6,308 bases of DNA, taken from NCBI GenBank assembly GCA_001995005.1, contig MDJN01000163.1:1-6308 (forward strand). Reading direction: 5' to 3'. Origin of the DNA: Candidatus Parepulonipiscium sp. PG-Nun2H_MBin03. GTDB taxonomy: Bacteria; Bacillota; Clostridia; Lachnospirales; Cellulosilyticaceae. Position 1 is the first letter of the stretch. Every line of letters starts with the position of its first letter. A model generated the notes under the pieces. The model was not told the DNA's origin, did not search any database, and saw only the letters and a program-made list of their open reading frames with translations. Made by a program: the position numbers and the translations under genes. Of this stretch, positions 1-4,975 are shown in pieces.

Positions 1-25
1 CTCAAGACTAAAGCAATATACACTC

Positions 26-57
26 AGCATCACCTTGAATGGGTGATGCTTTTTTTT
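26..57 (+). terminator. Rho-independent terminator of the gene left of the window
   Basis: A perfect 9-bp stem (AGCATCACC at 26-34 pairing with GGTGATGCT at 42-50) with a 7-nt loop is followed by an unbroken run of eight T (50-57). This is a textbook intrinsic terminator reading rightward. The gene it serves lies mostly or wholly outside the window; by the usual gene order it could be rpsR, but the first 25 bases are too short to show this. Only about 17 nt separate the T-run from the ribosome binding site of the next gene, so that gene probably depends on read-through of this hairpin or on a promoter upstream of it. Confidence 0.88.
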
Positions 58-89
58 GAAAATTTAATTAAAAAAAAGGAGGTTCATAG

Positions 90-989
90 ATGAATGATGA
101 TTTAAGAAGTAGAGTTCTAATGTCAGCCATATATTTAATACTAGGGATATTATCGTTTTACTCATATTTATTTATATTATTTATACCAGTATTGATAATC
201 CCATTTATTAAATATCACACAACAAATTCATTAAATATCCAACATATATTACTAGATTCACTCACAATATTATTAATGGCAATATTAAATCCAACTACTA
301 GCGATGCAATAATATATGCAACCCTTGTTATATTACCAGCGTATATTTTGGTGCGATGCTACAAAGAAAAGGAAGTGAAATTGCCTCAAATAATTATGTA
401 CTTAACCGTTACTACTTGGGTTGGTTTAGTAATTCAAATGGGGGCCATAGACCACTACATTTATGAATACTACACCCTAATAGATGAGGCCACCATACAA
501 ATGCAAATAGCCATGAGTGGTTTTTCGGCTACTGAATTAGTCTACTTTAATGAAATCTTAACATTACAAAATTACATTTTAAAGCTAATCTACCCCACTT
601 TTATATTTGTAGTTGCGAATTTATTATCTTTTATAACTATTTTATTAACCTATAAGATTAATGATAAAACTACAAGTCTGAGTCAGCTGTTAGAGTATAG
701 ATTAAATAGATTTACATTATGTCTAATAGCCTTAGGTTGGATATGGTTTAATCACTCTATGGACTACTCCCTAAGTGTAATAGGAATTAATTTATTAGTA
801 ATTATGTTCTTCTTATATAGCCTCACAGGTTTTTTTGGAATAGTTTCATTAGTAGTGATGAATGGTAGAAGTTTATTTATGACATTCATAGCAATTATAT
901 TTTTCGCCTCATTTATGCCATGGTTTTTCCTAATTTATGGCCTAATAGATACTGTATTTAATGTACGTAAGGTTAAAGTGGTTATTTAG
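90..989 (+). CDS. DUF2232 / YybS-family multi-pass membrane protein
   Basis: This 299-residue protein is almost entirely hydrophobic. Likely membrane segments lie near residues 9-40 (probably two), 52-67, 72-90, 97-118, 165-188, 207-220, 226-250 and 261-285, giving roughly eight. The start is well supported: AAAGGAGG at 75-82 sits 7 nt before the ATG. Assignment to the YybS family rests on the length (the B. subtilis protein is also around 300 residues), the position just before rplI-dnaB, and the C-terminal end, where a final membrane segment runs into GLIDTVFNVRK, like the conserved G-L-x-D-x-x-x-x-x-R-K ending of that family. The biochemical role of YybS proteins is not established, and nothing in the sequence shows a catalytic motif. 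In B. subtilis the next gene is gdpP; here the next gene is rplI. A different polytopic membrane family cannot be fully excluded. Confidence 0.75.
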   Translation: MNDDLRSRVLMSAIYLILGILSFYSYLFILFIPVLIIPFIKYHTTNSLNIQHILLDSLTILLMAILNPTTSDAIIYATLVILPAYILVRCYKEKEVKLPQIIMYLTVTTWVGLVIQMGAIDHYIYEYYTLIDEATIQMQIAMSGFSATELVYFNEILTLQNYILKLIYPTFIFVVANLLSFITILLTYKINDKTTSLSQLLEYRLNRFTLCLIALGWIWFNHSMDYSLSVIGINLLVIMFFLYSLTGFFGIVSLVVMNGRSLFMTFIAIIFFASFMPWFFLIYGLIDTVFNVRKVKVVI

Positions 990-998
990 TGTGAGTCC

Positions 999-1027
999 TT
1001 GCAGAAATTAAATTTAAGTGTTAGACT
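999..1027 (+). promoter_or_regulatory. Possible promoter for rplI-dnaB
   Basis: In the 65-bp gap before rplI, TTGCAG (999-1004) and TAGACT (1022-1027) are separated by 17 nt, and TG stands one base before the -10 box (1019-1020), giving an extended -10 element. The -35 box matches the consensus at only three of six positions and the -10 at four, so the call is weak. Its placement, about 20 nt before the Shine-Dalgarno of rplI, is sensible. Confidence 0.3.
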
Positions 1028-1054
1028 AGAAAAAACAAATAAGAAGGTGATTTT

Positions 1055-1501
1055 ATGAAAATTATATTGACACAAGATGTAAAAAAAGTTGGTAAAAAAG
1101 GTGAGATTTTAGAAGTAAAAGATGGATATGCAAAAAACGCACTACTACCAAAAGGTCTGGCTATTGAAGCAACCGCAGCAAACCTAAATCAGCTAAAGAT
1201 TGACCAAAAGCAGGAAGATAAAAGAAAACAAGAAGAACTGGAACTTGCTCAAAGTATTAAGGATAAAATACATGACAAGAAAGTAAAGATTGCGATTAAG
1301 ACTGGTGAAGGCGGCAAAGTGTTTGGCTCAGTGACAAGTAAAGAAATTGCGGACAGTATAAATGATGCATATAAGGTTAAAATTGACAAGAAAAAGGTAA
1401 ATCTTAATAACCCTATAAAAGCTATTGGTGCAATTACTATATCGGTAAAATTACATCCAAAAGTAACTGCTGATGTGATTGTGGAAACGGTAAGCGCATA
1501 A
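1055..1501 (+). CDS. rplI: 50S ribosomal protein bL9
   Basis: bL9 binds domain V of 23S rRNA near the L1 stalk and helps maintain reading-frame fidelity. The 148-residue length is standard. The N-terminal RNA-binding domain (about 1-50) carries the family signature from G13 to T40, including the G-Y-A-K-N stretch and PKGLA. A lysine- and glutamate-rich connecting helix spans about 41-75. The C-terminal domain (about 78-148) has the conserved GEGGKVFGSVTSKEIADSI at 84-102. A small oddity is Ala29 where the signature usually has Phe or Tyr (N-[FY]-L). AGAAGGTGA at 1042-1050 precedes the ATG at a normal distance. The gene is 19 nt upstream of dnaB and surely co-transcribed with it, as in most Bacillota. 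Confidence 0.97.
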   Translation: MKIILTQDVKKVGKKGEILEVKDGYAKNALLPKGLAIEATAANLNQLKIDQKQEDKRKQEELELAQSIKDKIHDKKVKIAIKTGEGGKVFGSVTSKEIADSINDAYKVKIDKKKVNLNNPIKAIGAITISVKLHPKVTADVIVETVSA

Positions 1502-1520
1502 GTAAGAAGGAGGAAAATCT

Positions 1521-2828
1521 ATGGTACCACCTCATAGTATTGAAGCAGAACAATCTGTGCTAGGGTCAATTCTAATGGATTCTGAATCAATAATTATAGC
1601 AAGTGAGATAATCAGGGCAACTGATTTTTATAGGCCCAATCATCAAGAGATATACAGTGCTATAATTGATTTGCAGGCTGCTAATCAACCTATTGATCTA
1701 GTTACGCTGCAAAACAGATTGAAAGAACGAGGGGCATTGGAACAAGTTGGAGGGGTGGGATATTTGGCTGAATTGGCAACATTTGTACCAACCTCAGCAC
1801 ATATAAAGTCCTATGCTCAAATTGTTGAAGATAGTGCCAATCTTCGAAAACTCATAAAAGCGGCCCAAGAAATTAGTGCTAAAAGCTATGAAGGTTCCGA
1901 AAAAGTAGCAGATATAATGGGATTTGCAGAAACAGAAATCTTTAATATATTGCAGAACAGGTACACCGAAGATTTTTCTCCCCTAAATGAAATTATTGTA
2001 ACATCTGTAAATAAGATAGATGCCTCCAAAAACAATAAAGGAGGAATAACAGGAGTACCAACTGGATTTACTGACCTAGACTATAAAACAGCAGGTTTAC
2101 AACCATCCGATTTAATTTTGGTAGCAGCAAGACCATCAATGGGAAAAACGGCATTCGCTCTAAATATTATACAATCAGCTGCAGTTAAGCATAAAAAGAA
2201 AGTAGCTGTATTTAGCTTGGAAATGGCAAAGGATCAACTTGTGACAAGGATGTTATGTGCGGAAGCAATGGTAGATGCCCAAAAAGTACGTACAGGCACT
2301 TTGGATCAGAATGATTGTGATGATATAGCAAGAGCAATGCCAAGGTTGGCTGCAGCAGATGTATTTATTGACGATACTGCAGGAATATCGGTAATGGAAA
2401 TGCGAGCAAAATGTCGGCGATTAAAGATGGATAAAGGTTTAGATTTAATAATGATTGATTATTTGCAATTAATGAGTGGTAGCTCAAAATCAGAATCTCG
2501 TCAGCAAGAGATTTCTGAAATTTCTAGGTCACTAAAAGCGTTAGCTAGAGAAATGGATGCCCCCGTTATAGCTTTGTCGCAATTATCTCGTGCCTGCGAA
2601 GCAAGAGCGGACCACCGTCCTATGCTCTCAGACCTTAGAGAGTCTGGTGCTATTGAGCAGGATGCAGATGTGGTAATGTTTTTATACAGAGATGAGTATT
2701 ATAATCCAGAGACTGACAAGAAAAACATTGGTGAAGTTATTATTGCAAAACAACGTAATGGTCCCACGGGAACAGTTGAATTAACTTGGTTAGGCAAATA
2801 TACAAAATTTGCTGATTCTACCACCTAA
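1521..2828 (+). CDS. dnaB: Replicative DNA helicase DnaB (DnaC in B. subtilis naming)
   Basis: This is the hexameric 5'-3' helicase that unwinds DNA at the replication fork and binds primase. At 435 residues it is close to the usual 440-455. The N-terminal domain (about 1-105) opens with PPHSIEAEQSVLGSIL, the hallmark DnaB beginning. A linker follows, then the RecA-type motor domain from about 175. Walker A is ARPSMGKT at 203-210 (Lys209, Thr210). The catalytic Glu is E234 in FSLEM. Walker B is LIMIDYLQL at 309-317 (Asp313). The motif with Gln354 (ALSQLSR) and the DLRESGAIEQDAD stretch (371-383) are intact. Lys410 and Arg412 in KQRNGPTG are the trans-acting Lys and Arg-finger residues by analogy with known DnaB structures. 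No intein or truncation is present. AAGGAGG at 1507-1513 supports the ATG, and an in-frame stop at 1503 excludes an upstream start. Confidence 0.98.
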   Translation: MVPPHSIEAEQSVLGSILMDSESIIIASEIIRATDFYRPNHQEIYSAIIDLQAANQPIDLVTLQNRLKERGALEQVGGVGYLAELATFVPTSAHIKSYAQIVEDSANLRKLIKAAQEISAKSYEGSEKVADIMGFAETEIFNILQNRYTEDFSPLNEIIVTSVNKIDASKNNKGGITGVPTGFTDLDYKTAGLQPSDLILVAARPSMGKTAFALNIIQSAAVKHKKKVAVFSLEMAKDQLVTRMLCAEAMVDAQKVRTGTLDQNDCDDIARAMPRLAAADVFIDDTAGISVMEMRAKCRRLKMDKGLDLIMIDYLQLMSGSSKSESRQQEISEISRSLKALAREMDAPVIALSQLSRACEARADHRPMLSDLRESGAIEQDADVVMFLYRDEYYNPETDKKNIGEVIIAKQRNGPTGTVELTWLGKYTKFADSTT

Positions 2829-2874
2829 CTTCCTTAATAAGTAAGAAAACTACAAAATAGTACACTATAAGCTA

Positions 2875-2902
2875 TTGTAATAACCGCCAAATATGATATA
2901 AT
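2875..2902 (+). promoter_or_regulatory. Extended -10 promoter of the MerR-like gene
   Basis: TATAAT (2897-2902, perfect consensus) is preceded by TG at 2894-2895, giving an extended -10, with TTGTAA (2875-2880, four of six matches) 16 nt upstream. Transcription would start near 2909. This rules out the TTG at 2912 as a practical start codon and fits the GTG at 2939. No convincing intrinsic terminator is seen between the dnaB stop and this promoter, so some read-through from dnaB is also possible. Confidence 0.7.
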
Positions 2903-2925
2903 GGGAATAGATTGATACTAAAGAT

Positions 2926-2930
2926 AGGAG
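2926..2930 (+). promoter_or_regulatory. Ribosome binding site fixing the GTG start at 2939
   Basis: AGGAG at 2926-2930 lies 8 nt before GTG 2939. The longer frame beginning with TTG at 2912 would contain this site inside its coding sequence and would itself start only a few bases after the predicted transcript start, with no ribosome binding site. Confidence 0.75.
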
Positions 2931-2938
2931 TGAGTTGT

Positions 2939-3652
2939 GTGGAAAATCAACTTTTTACAATAAAGGATGCAGCAGCATTTTTGGATACTGAGCCATATGT
3001 GCTTAGATATTATGAAAAAGAACTAAATCTTAAAATATTAAGAAATTCTAAGGGACACAGGGTTTACTCAAGCGATAATTTGGATATGTTAAATAAAATT
3101 ACTCAATTAAGAGACCAAGGAATGGAACTAAAAGCTTTAAAAAACCAAATTAAAGATGTTGGGTGCGATACATTAAAGTCTTTAGAAGCCTCTGTTGTTC
3201 CTATTTCCACTAATAGTATTGTGCTAAAGTCTGAGAGATTAGAAAAATTCAACAGCGACCATGATGGTTCAGAAGATATAAAAAAAGATGCTTTTCTACG
3301 TTTAATAAAAGAAACTATAGAGAGTTCAATTCGTGCCAGTCAAGAAAGTATAAAAGAAAAATACAAAGATGAAGTAATGGCACTATCATATGAAGCTACT
3401 ATAGAAGTTAGACAGGAAATGGTTGAATATGTAGATGAGAAGGTCAATGATTTACAACAACAAGTTATGGCTACACGTGTAGATGAAGAACATTATAGGA
3501 AATTAGATGAAACTATTAGAGAGATGCAGAGGCTCAAGCGTGAAGTTGCTGAATTAAATGAGAAATCGCCTAAAAATAGAAAATCCATGTGGGATTCATT
3601 TTTTCCAAAAAAATCAGCTAAGCCTGATGAAGAAAACTCCTTATCTCTATAA
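2939..3652 (+). CDS. MerR-type HTH protein with coiled coil and basic aromatic tail
   Basis: The 237-residue protein (GTG start) begins with a MerR-type winged helix at about residues 6-70. It shows FTIKDAAAFL (helix-turn-helix), YVLRYYEKEL (the LRYYEKE signature) and NSKGHRVYSSDNL (the wing, usually RxxxGxRxY). No ligand-binding or cysteine-rich effector region follows. A charged helical part (about 110-160) is followed by a strong heptad-like coiled coil at about 160-208, then a short tail with Trp, two Phe and several Lys/Arg (residues 212-227) before an acidic end. This order, one HTH then coiled coil then basic aromatic tail, is like that of RacA, the B. subtilis chromosome-anchoring protein, though RacA is shorter and I see no specific sequence match. 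It could act as a dimeric regulator or as a DNA- or membrane-associated structural protein. It has its own promoter and may also be reached by read-through from dnaB. Confidence 0.82.
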   Translation: MENQLFTIKDAAAFLDTEPYVLRYYEKELNLKILRNSKGHRVYSSDNLDMLNKITQLRDQGMELKALKNQIKDVGCDTLKSLEASVVPISTNSIVLKSERLEKFNSDHDGSEDIKKDAFLRLIKETIESSIRASQESIKEKYKDEVMALSYEATIEVRQEMVEYVDEKVNDLQQQVMATRVDEEHYRKLDETIREMQRLKREVAELNEKSPKNRKSMWDSFFPKKSAKPDEENSLSL

Positions 3653-3655
3653 ACT

Positions 3656-3673
3656 AGACTATCTACATAGTCT
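3656..3673 (+). terminator. Weak hairpin after the MerR-like gene
   Basis: Three bases after the stop codon, AGACTA (3656-3661) pairs with TAGTCT (3668-3673) around a 6-nt loop. It is followed by the moderately T-rich GATTTGATTATTT rather than a clean T-run. It is a plausible but weak terminator for the rightward gene. Confidence 0.38.
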
Positions 3674-3704
3674 GATTTGATTATTTAACTATTCAATCGA
3701 AATC

Positions 3705-3740
3705 AATAGGGCAATGGATTTTTCGTCCCTTGACCCTATT
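3705..3740. terminator. Hairpin between the convergent genes, possible terminator
   Basis: AATAGGG (3705-3711) pairs with CCCTATT (3734-3740), extended inward by CAA/TTG (3712-3714 with 3730-3732) across a bulged A3733. It starts 8 nt beyond the stop codon of the leftward LiaF-like gene and lies between two converging genes, so it could end leftward transcription. The sequence after it in that direction (GATTTCGATTG) is only partly U-rich, so efficiency is uncertain. Confidence 0.45.
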
Positions 3741-3748
3741 ATTAGTGT

Positions 3749-4225
3749 CTATACCATAGTTATCTCACCAAAGTTGCAGTCATAATTTATAATGAGCTGA
3801 TGCTCATCAGAAAGGGTAGCAACCGGATTGTTGTAACGATGAGATATCTCACCAAATGCTACATTTCCCTGAACTGTTACAGGAACGTCTTCTGGAAGAA
3901 TTATTTTTACGTTGCCAAAGTGCAATTGAGCATAGACTCTAGTTGTCCTCTTAATTACCACATTACGTAGGTCCAAAGTTAAGTCTCCAAAAGTAGCAGA
4001 CACACCAAAATCCTCTAGGATACCCACTGGCTTAAGATTTTGACTACCAAAAACTACCCGATGAGTTCTCACCTTATATGGTTTGCTAACAAAGAAGCCC
4101 TCTCTAATGCTCCTAGCAACTTTCCCCAATACTAGCAAACCCACTTCCTTAGAATAGTCATTGATTGCCATATTTAACTCATCATTATCCTTAATAATTT
4201 CGATTTTATTTTCACTTTTACTCAT
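3749..4225 (-). CDS. Stand-alone soluble LiaF-like C-terminal domain protein
   Basis: This 158-residue protein has no membrane segment or signal peptide. Residues 1-45 are mixed and probably helical. From about 48 to the end it is a run of short beta strands punctuated by FG turns: FGVSATFGDLTLDLRN at 73-88, FGNVKIILPEDVPVTV at 103-118, FGEIS at 124-128 and FGEIT at 152-156. The pattern (G-D-x-x-x-D-L-x-N, then G-x-V-x-I-x-x-P-E-D-V) matches the C-terminal domain of LiaF-type cell-wall-antibiotic-response proteins. Those normally carry an N-terminal membrane region, absent here. LiaF itself restrains the LiaRS envelope-stress system; no liaR or liaS is in the window. The start is ATG 4225, 9 nt after AGGAG; a GTG at 4231 is too close to that site. 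The gene is coupled to the XRE gene (12-nt gap). A DUF4097-like beta domain is an alternative description. Confidence 0.75.
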   Translation of the reverse strand: MSKSENKIEIIKDNDELNMAINDYSKEVGLLVLGKVARSIREGFFVSKPYKVRTHRVVFGSQNLKPVGILEDFGVSATFGDLTLDLRNVVIKRTTRVYAQLHFGNVKIILPEDVPVTVQGNVAFGEISHRYNNPVATLSDEHQLIINYDCNFGEITMV

Positions 4226-4234
4226 AAACACACT

Positions 4235-4239
4235 CTCCT
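4235..4239 (-). promoter_or_regulatory. Shine-Dalgarno overlapping the XRE-gene stop codon
   Basis: On the minus strand the sequence reads TAGGAG, where TAG (4240-4238) is the stop of the XRE gene and AGGAG (4239-4235) is the ribosome binding site of the next gene. The spacing is 9 nt to ATG 4225. It decides the start of the LiaF-like gene and implies translational coupling, so the two products are probably made in related amounts. Confidence 0.8.
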
Positions 4240-4882
4240 ATCGTATTGAAATAGCAGTTAGATTTGATTTGTTAATAAAGTTTATCGCATATTTACTATT
4301 GTCCAAGCTTGAAACAGCTGGATTTATATCTATGCTATTCATTGAACCTGACTCAACAAGCTTAACTATTGCGGTACTCGGAATCCTTATATCAACGGCA
4401 CCACATTCCCCAGAACAATCAATTTGTATATCCCCAACAAGTATTGCATTACGCAAATCAAGTGATATACTACCTAAATTTACATGTATAGACATATCGG
4501 TCAATTCACCAGAAATTTTTCTATGAATTGCATTCCCATTAACAGTAAACTTGGTAATCCCATCCATATCAAATGGTGGTTTTTGATTTGCTCCAGGACT
4601 AGCAACCTTGAAGTTACTACTAATTGCTTCCATTATACCACTTATACCATTAAAAAAATTATTAGGCTCCCTTGAAAAATTTTGCTCCGCACCTGTTAAG
4701 ATGTAATCCGTACTAACTCCATATAAATTAGCTATTCTAATGATATTATCCAAATCAGGATATCCCTGGTCACCTTCCCATTTTGAAACAGCCTGCCTTG
4801 ATACGTTTAATAAGTCTGCTAATTTTTCTTGAGAATATCCTTTTTGTTTGCGTAAATCTTTTAATCGTGTTGCTATATTCAT
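4238..4882 (-). CDS. XRE-family HTH regulator fused to a LiaF-like domain
   Basis: This is a 214-residue cytoplasmic protein. Residues 5-62 form a clear Cro/C1-type helix-turn-helix: LRKQKGYSQEKLADLLNVSR, then QAVSKWEGDQGYPDLD and ending in YGVSTDYIL. A flexible Pro/Asn-rich linker (about 65-107) leads to a beta-rich domain (108-214) with LGSISLDLRN at 136-145 and a following CGAVDIRIP stretch (160-168). These align with equivalent parts of the LiaF-like protein encoded next. The start is ATG 4882, preceded by AGGAGGTGA (4895-4887); a 29-codon upstream extension to 4969 has no ribosome binding site and overlaps the promoter. HTH proteins of this class often repress their own operon, and a palindrome and promoter lie upstream. 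What the beta domain senses is unknown. DNA binding is a confident family inference; the fused domain is a pattern-based call. Confidence 0.85.
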   Translation of the reverse strand: MNIATRLKDLRKQKGYSQEKLADLLNVSRQAVSKWEGDQGYPDLDNIIRIANLYGVSTDYILTGAEQNFSREPNNFFNGISGIMEAISSNFKVASPGANQKPPFDMDGITKFTVNGNAIHRKISGELTDMSIHVNLGSISLDLRNAILVGDIQIDCSGECGAVDIRIPSTAIVKLVESGSMNSIDINPAVSSLDNSKYAINFINKSNLTAISIR

Positions 4883-4886
4883 AAAG

Positions 4887-4895
4887 TCACCTCCT
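4887..4895 (-). promoter_or_regulatory. Strong ribosome binding site fixing the XRE start at 4882
   Basis: On the minus strand AGGAGGTGA (4895-4887), nearly the full anti-16S complement, stands 4 nt before ATG 4882. It shows that the residues encoded between 4969 and 4885 are not part of the protein. Confidence 0.9.
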
Positions 4896-4901
4896 AAATA
4901 T

Positions 4902-4930
4902 AGTATAGTGTAAATTAGATATTGAGTCCA
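4902..4930 (-). promoter_or_regulatory. Promoter of the XRE / LiaF-like pair
   Basis: On the minus strand TGGACT (4930-4925, four of six -35 matches) and TATACT (4907-4902, five of six -10 matches) are separated by exactly 17 nt. Transcription would begin near 4895, at the very start of the ribosome binding site, leaving a leader of only about 13 nt. The direct repeat ACTATACTAT overlaps the -10 box. Confidence 0.6.
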
Positions 4931-4953
4931 CCTATATTTATTAACATCCCTGT

Positions 4954-4966
4954 CAACTGTTAGTTG
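4954..4966. promoter_or_regulatory. 13-bp palindrome upstream of the XRE promoter (candidate operator)
   Basis: CAACT (4954-4958) and AGTTG (4962-4966) form a perfect inverted repeat with a 3-bp centre. It lies 24 bp upstream of the -35 box of the XRE promoter, in the 93-bp gap after the diguanylate cyclase gene. Its symmetry suits a dimeric HTH protein, but the arms are short and chance occurrence is possible. An isolated TTGACA (4956-4951, minus strand) overlaps it and has no suitably spaced -10 box. Confidence 0.3.
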
Positions 4967-4975
4967 CATAAATTA

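Noticed and set aside
1..25. 3' end of an upstream gene with stop TAA at 9-11
   Set aside because: A TAA at 9-11 before the terminator could be the end of a gene such as rpsR, but two or three codons are not enough to support any call.
2829..2880. Terminator directly after dnaB
   Set aside because: The only inverted repeat seen (AATAG with CTATT) has a 5-bp AT-rich stem, an 11-nt loop and no T-run, so it would not terminate well.
2912..2938. N-terminal extension of the MerR-like gene from TTG 2912
   Set aside because: It would start only a few bases after the predicted transcript start, has no ribosome binding site, and contains the AGGAG that serves GTG 2939; the HTH homology also starts after 2939.
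4229..4231. GTG 4231 as start of the LiaF-like gene
   Set aside because: It lies only 3 nt from the AGGAG, too close for initiation; ATG 4225 in the same frame has a 9-nt spacing.
4161..4526. 121-codon plus-strand open frame opposite the XRE and LiaF-like genes
   Set aside because: It is antisense to two genes with recognisable domains and shows no motif; it reads as an artefact of AT-rich coding sequence. The same holds for the short plus-strand frames at 4484-4675, 5531-5722 and 5859-6053.
4951..4956. Perfect TTGACA on the minus strand as the -35 box of the XRE promoter
   Set aside because: No acceptable -10 hexamer lies 16-18 nt downstream; the nearest TATAGG is only 14 nt away, while the 4902-4930 pair has ideal spacing.
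4883..4969. 29-codon N-terminal extension of the XRE protein from 4969
   Set aside because: It covers the promoter and the strong AGGAGGTGA site; XRE domains normally begin right at the M-N-I-A-T-R-L-K-x-L start.
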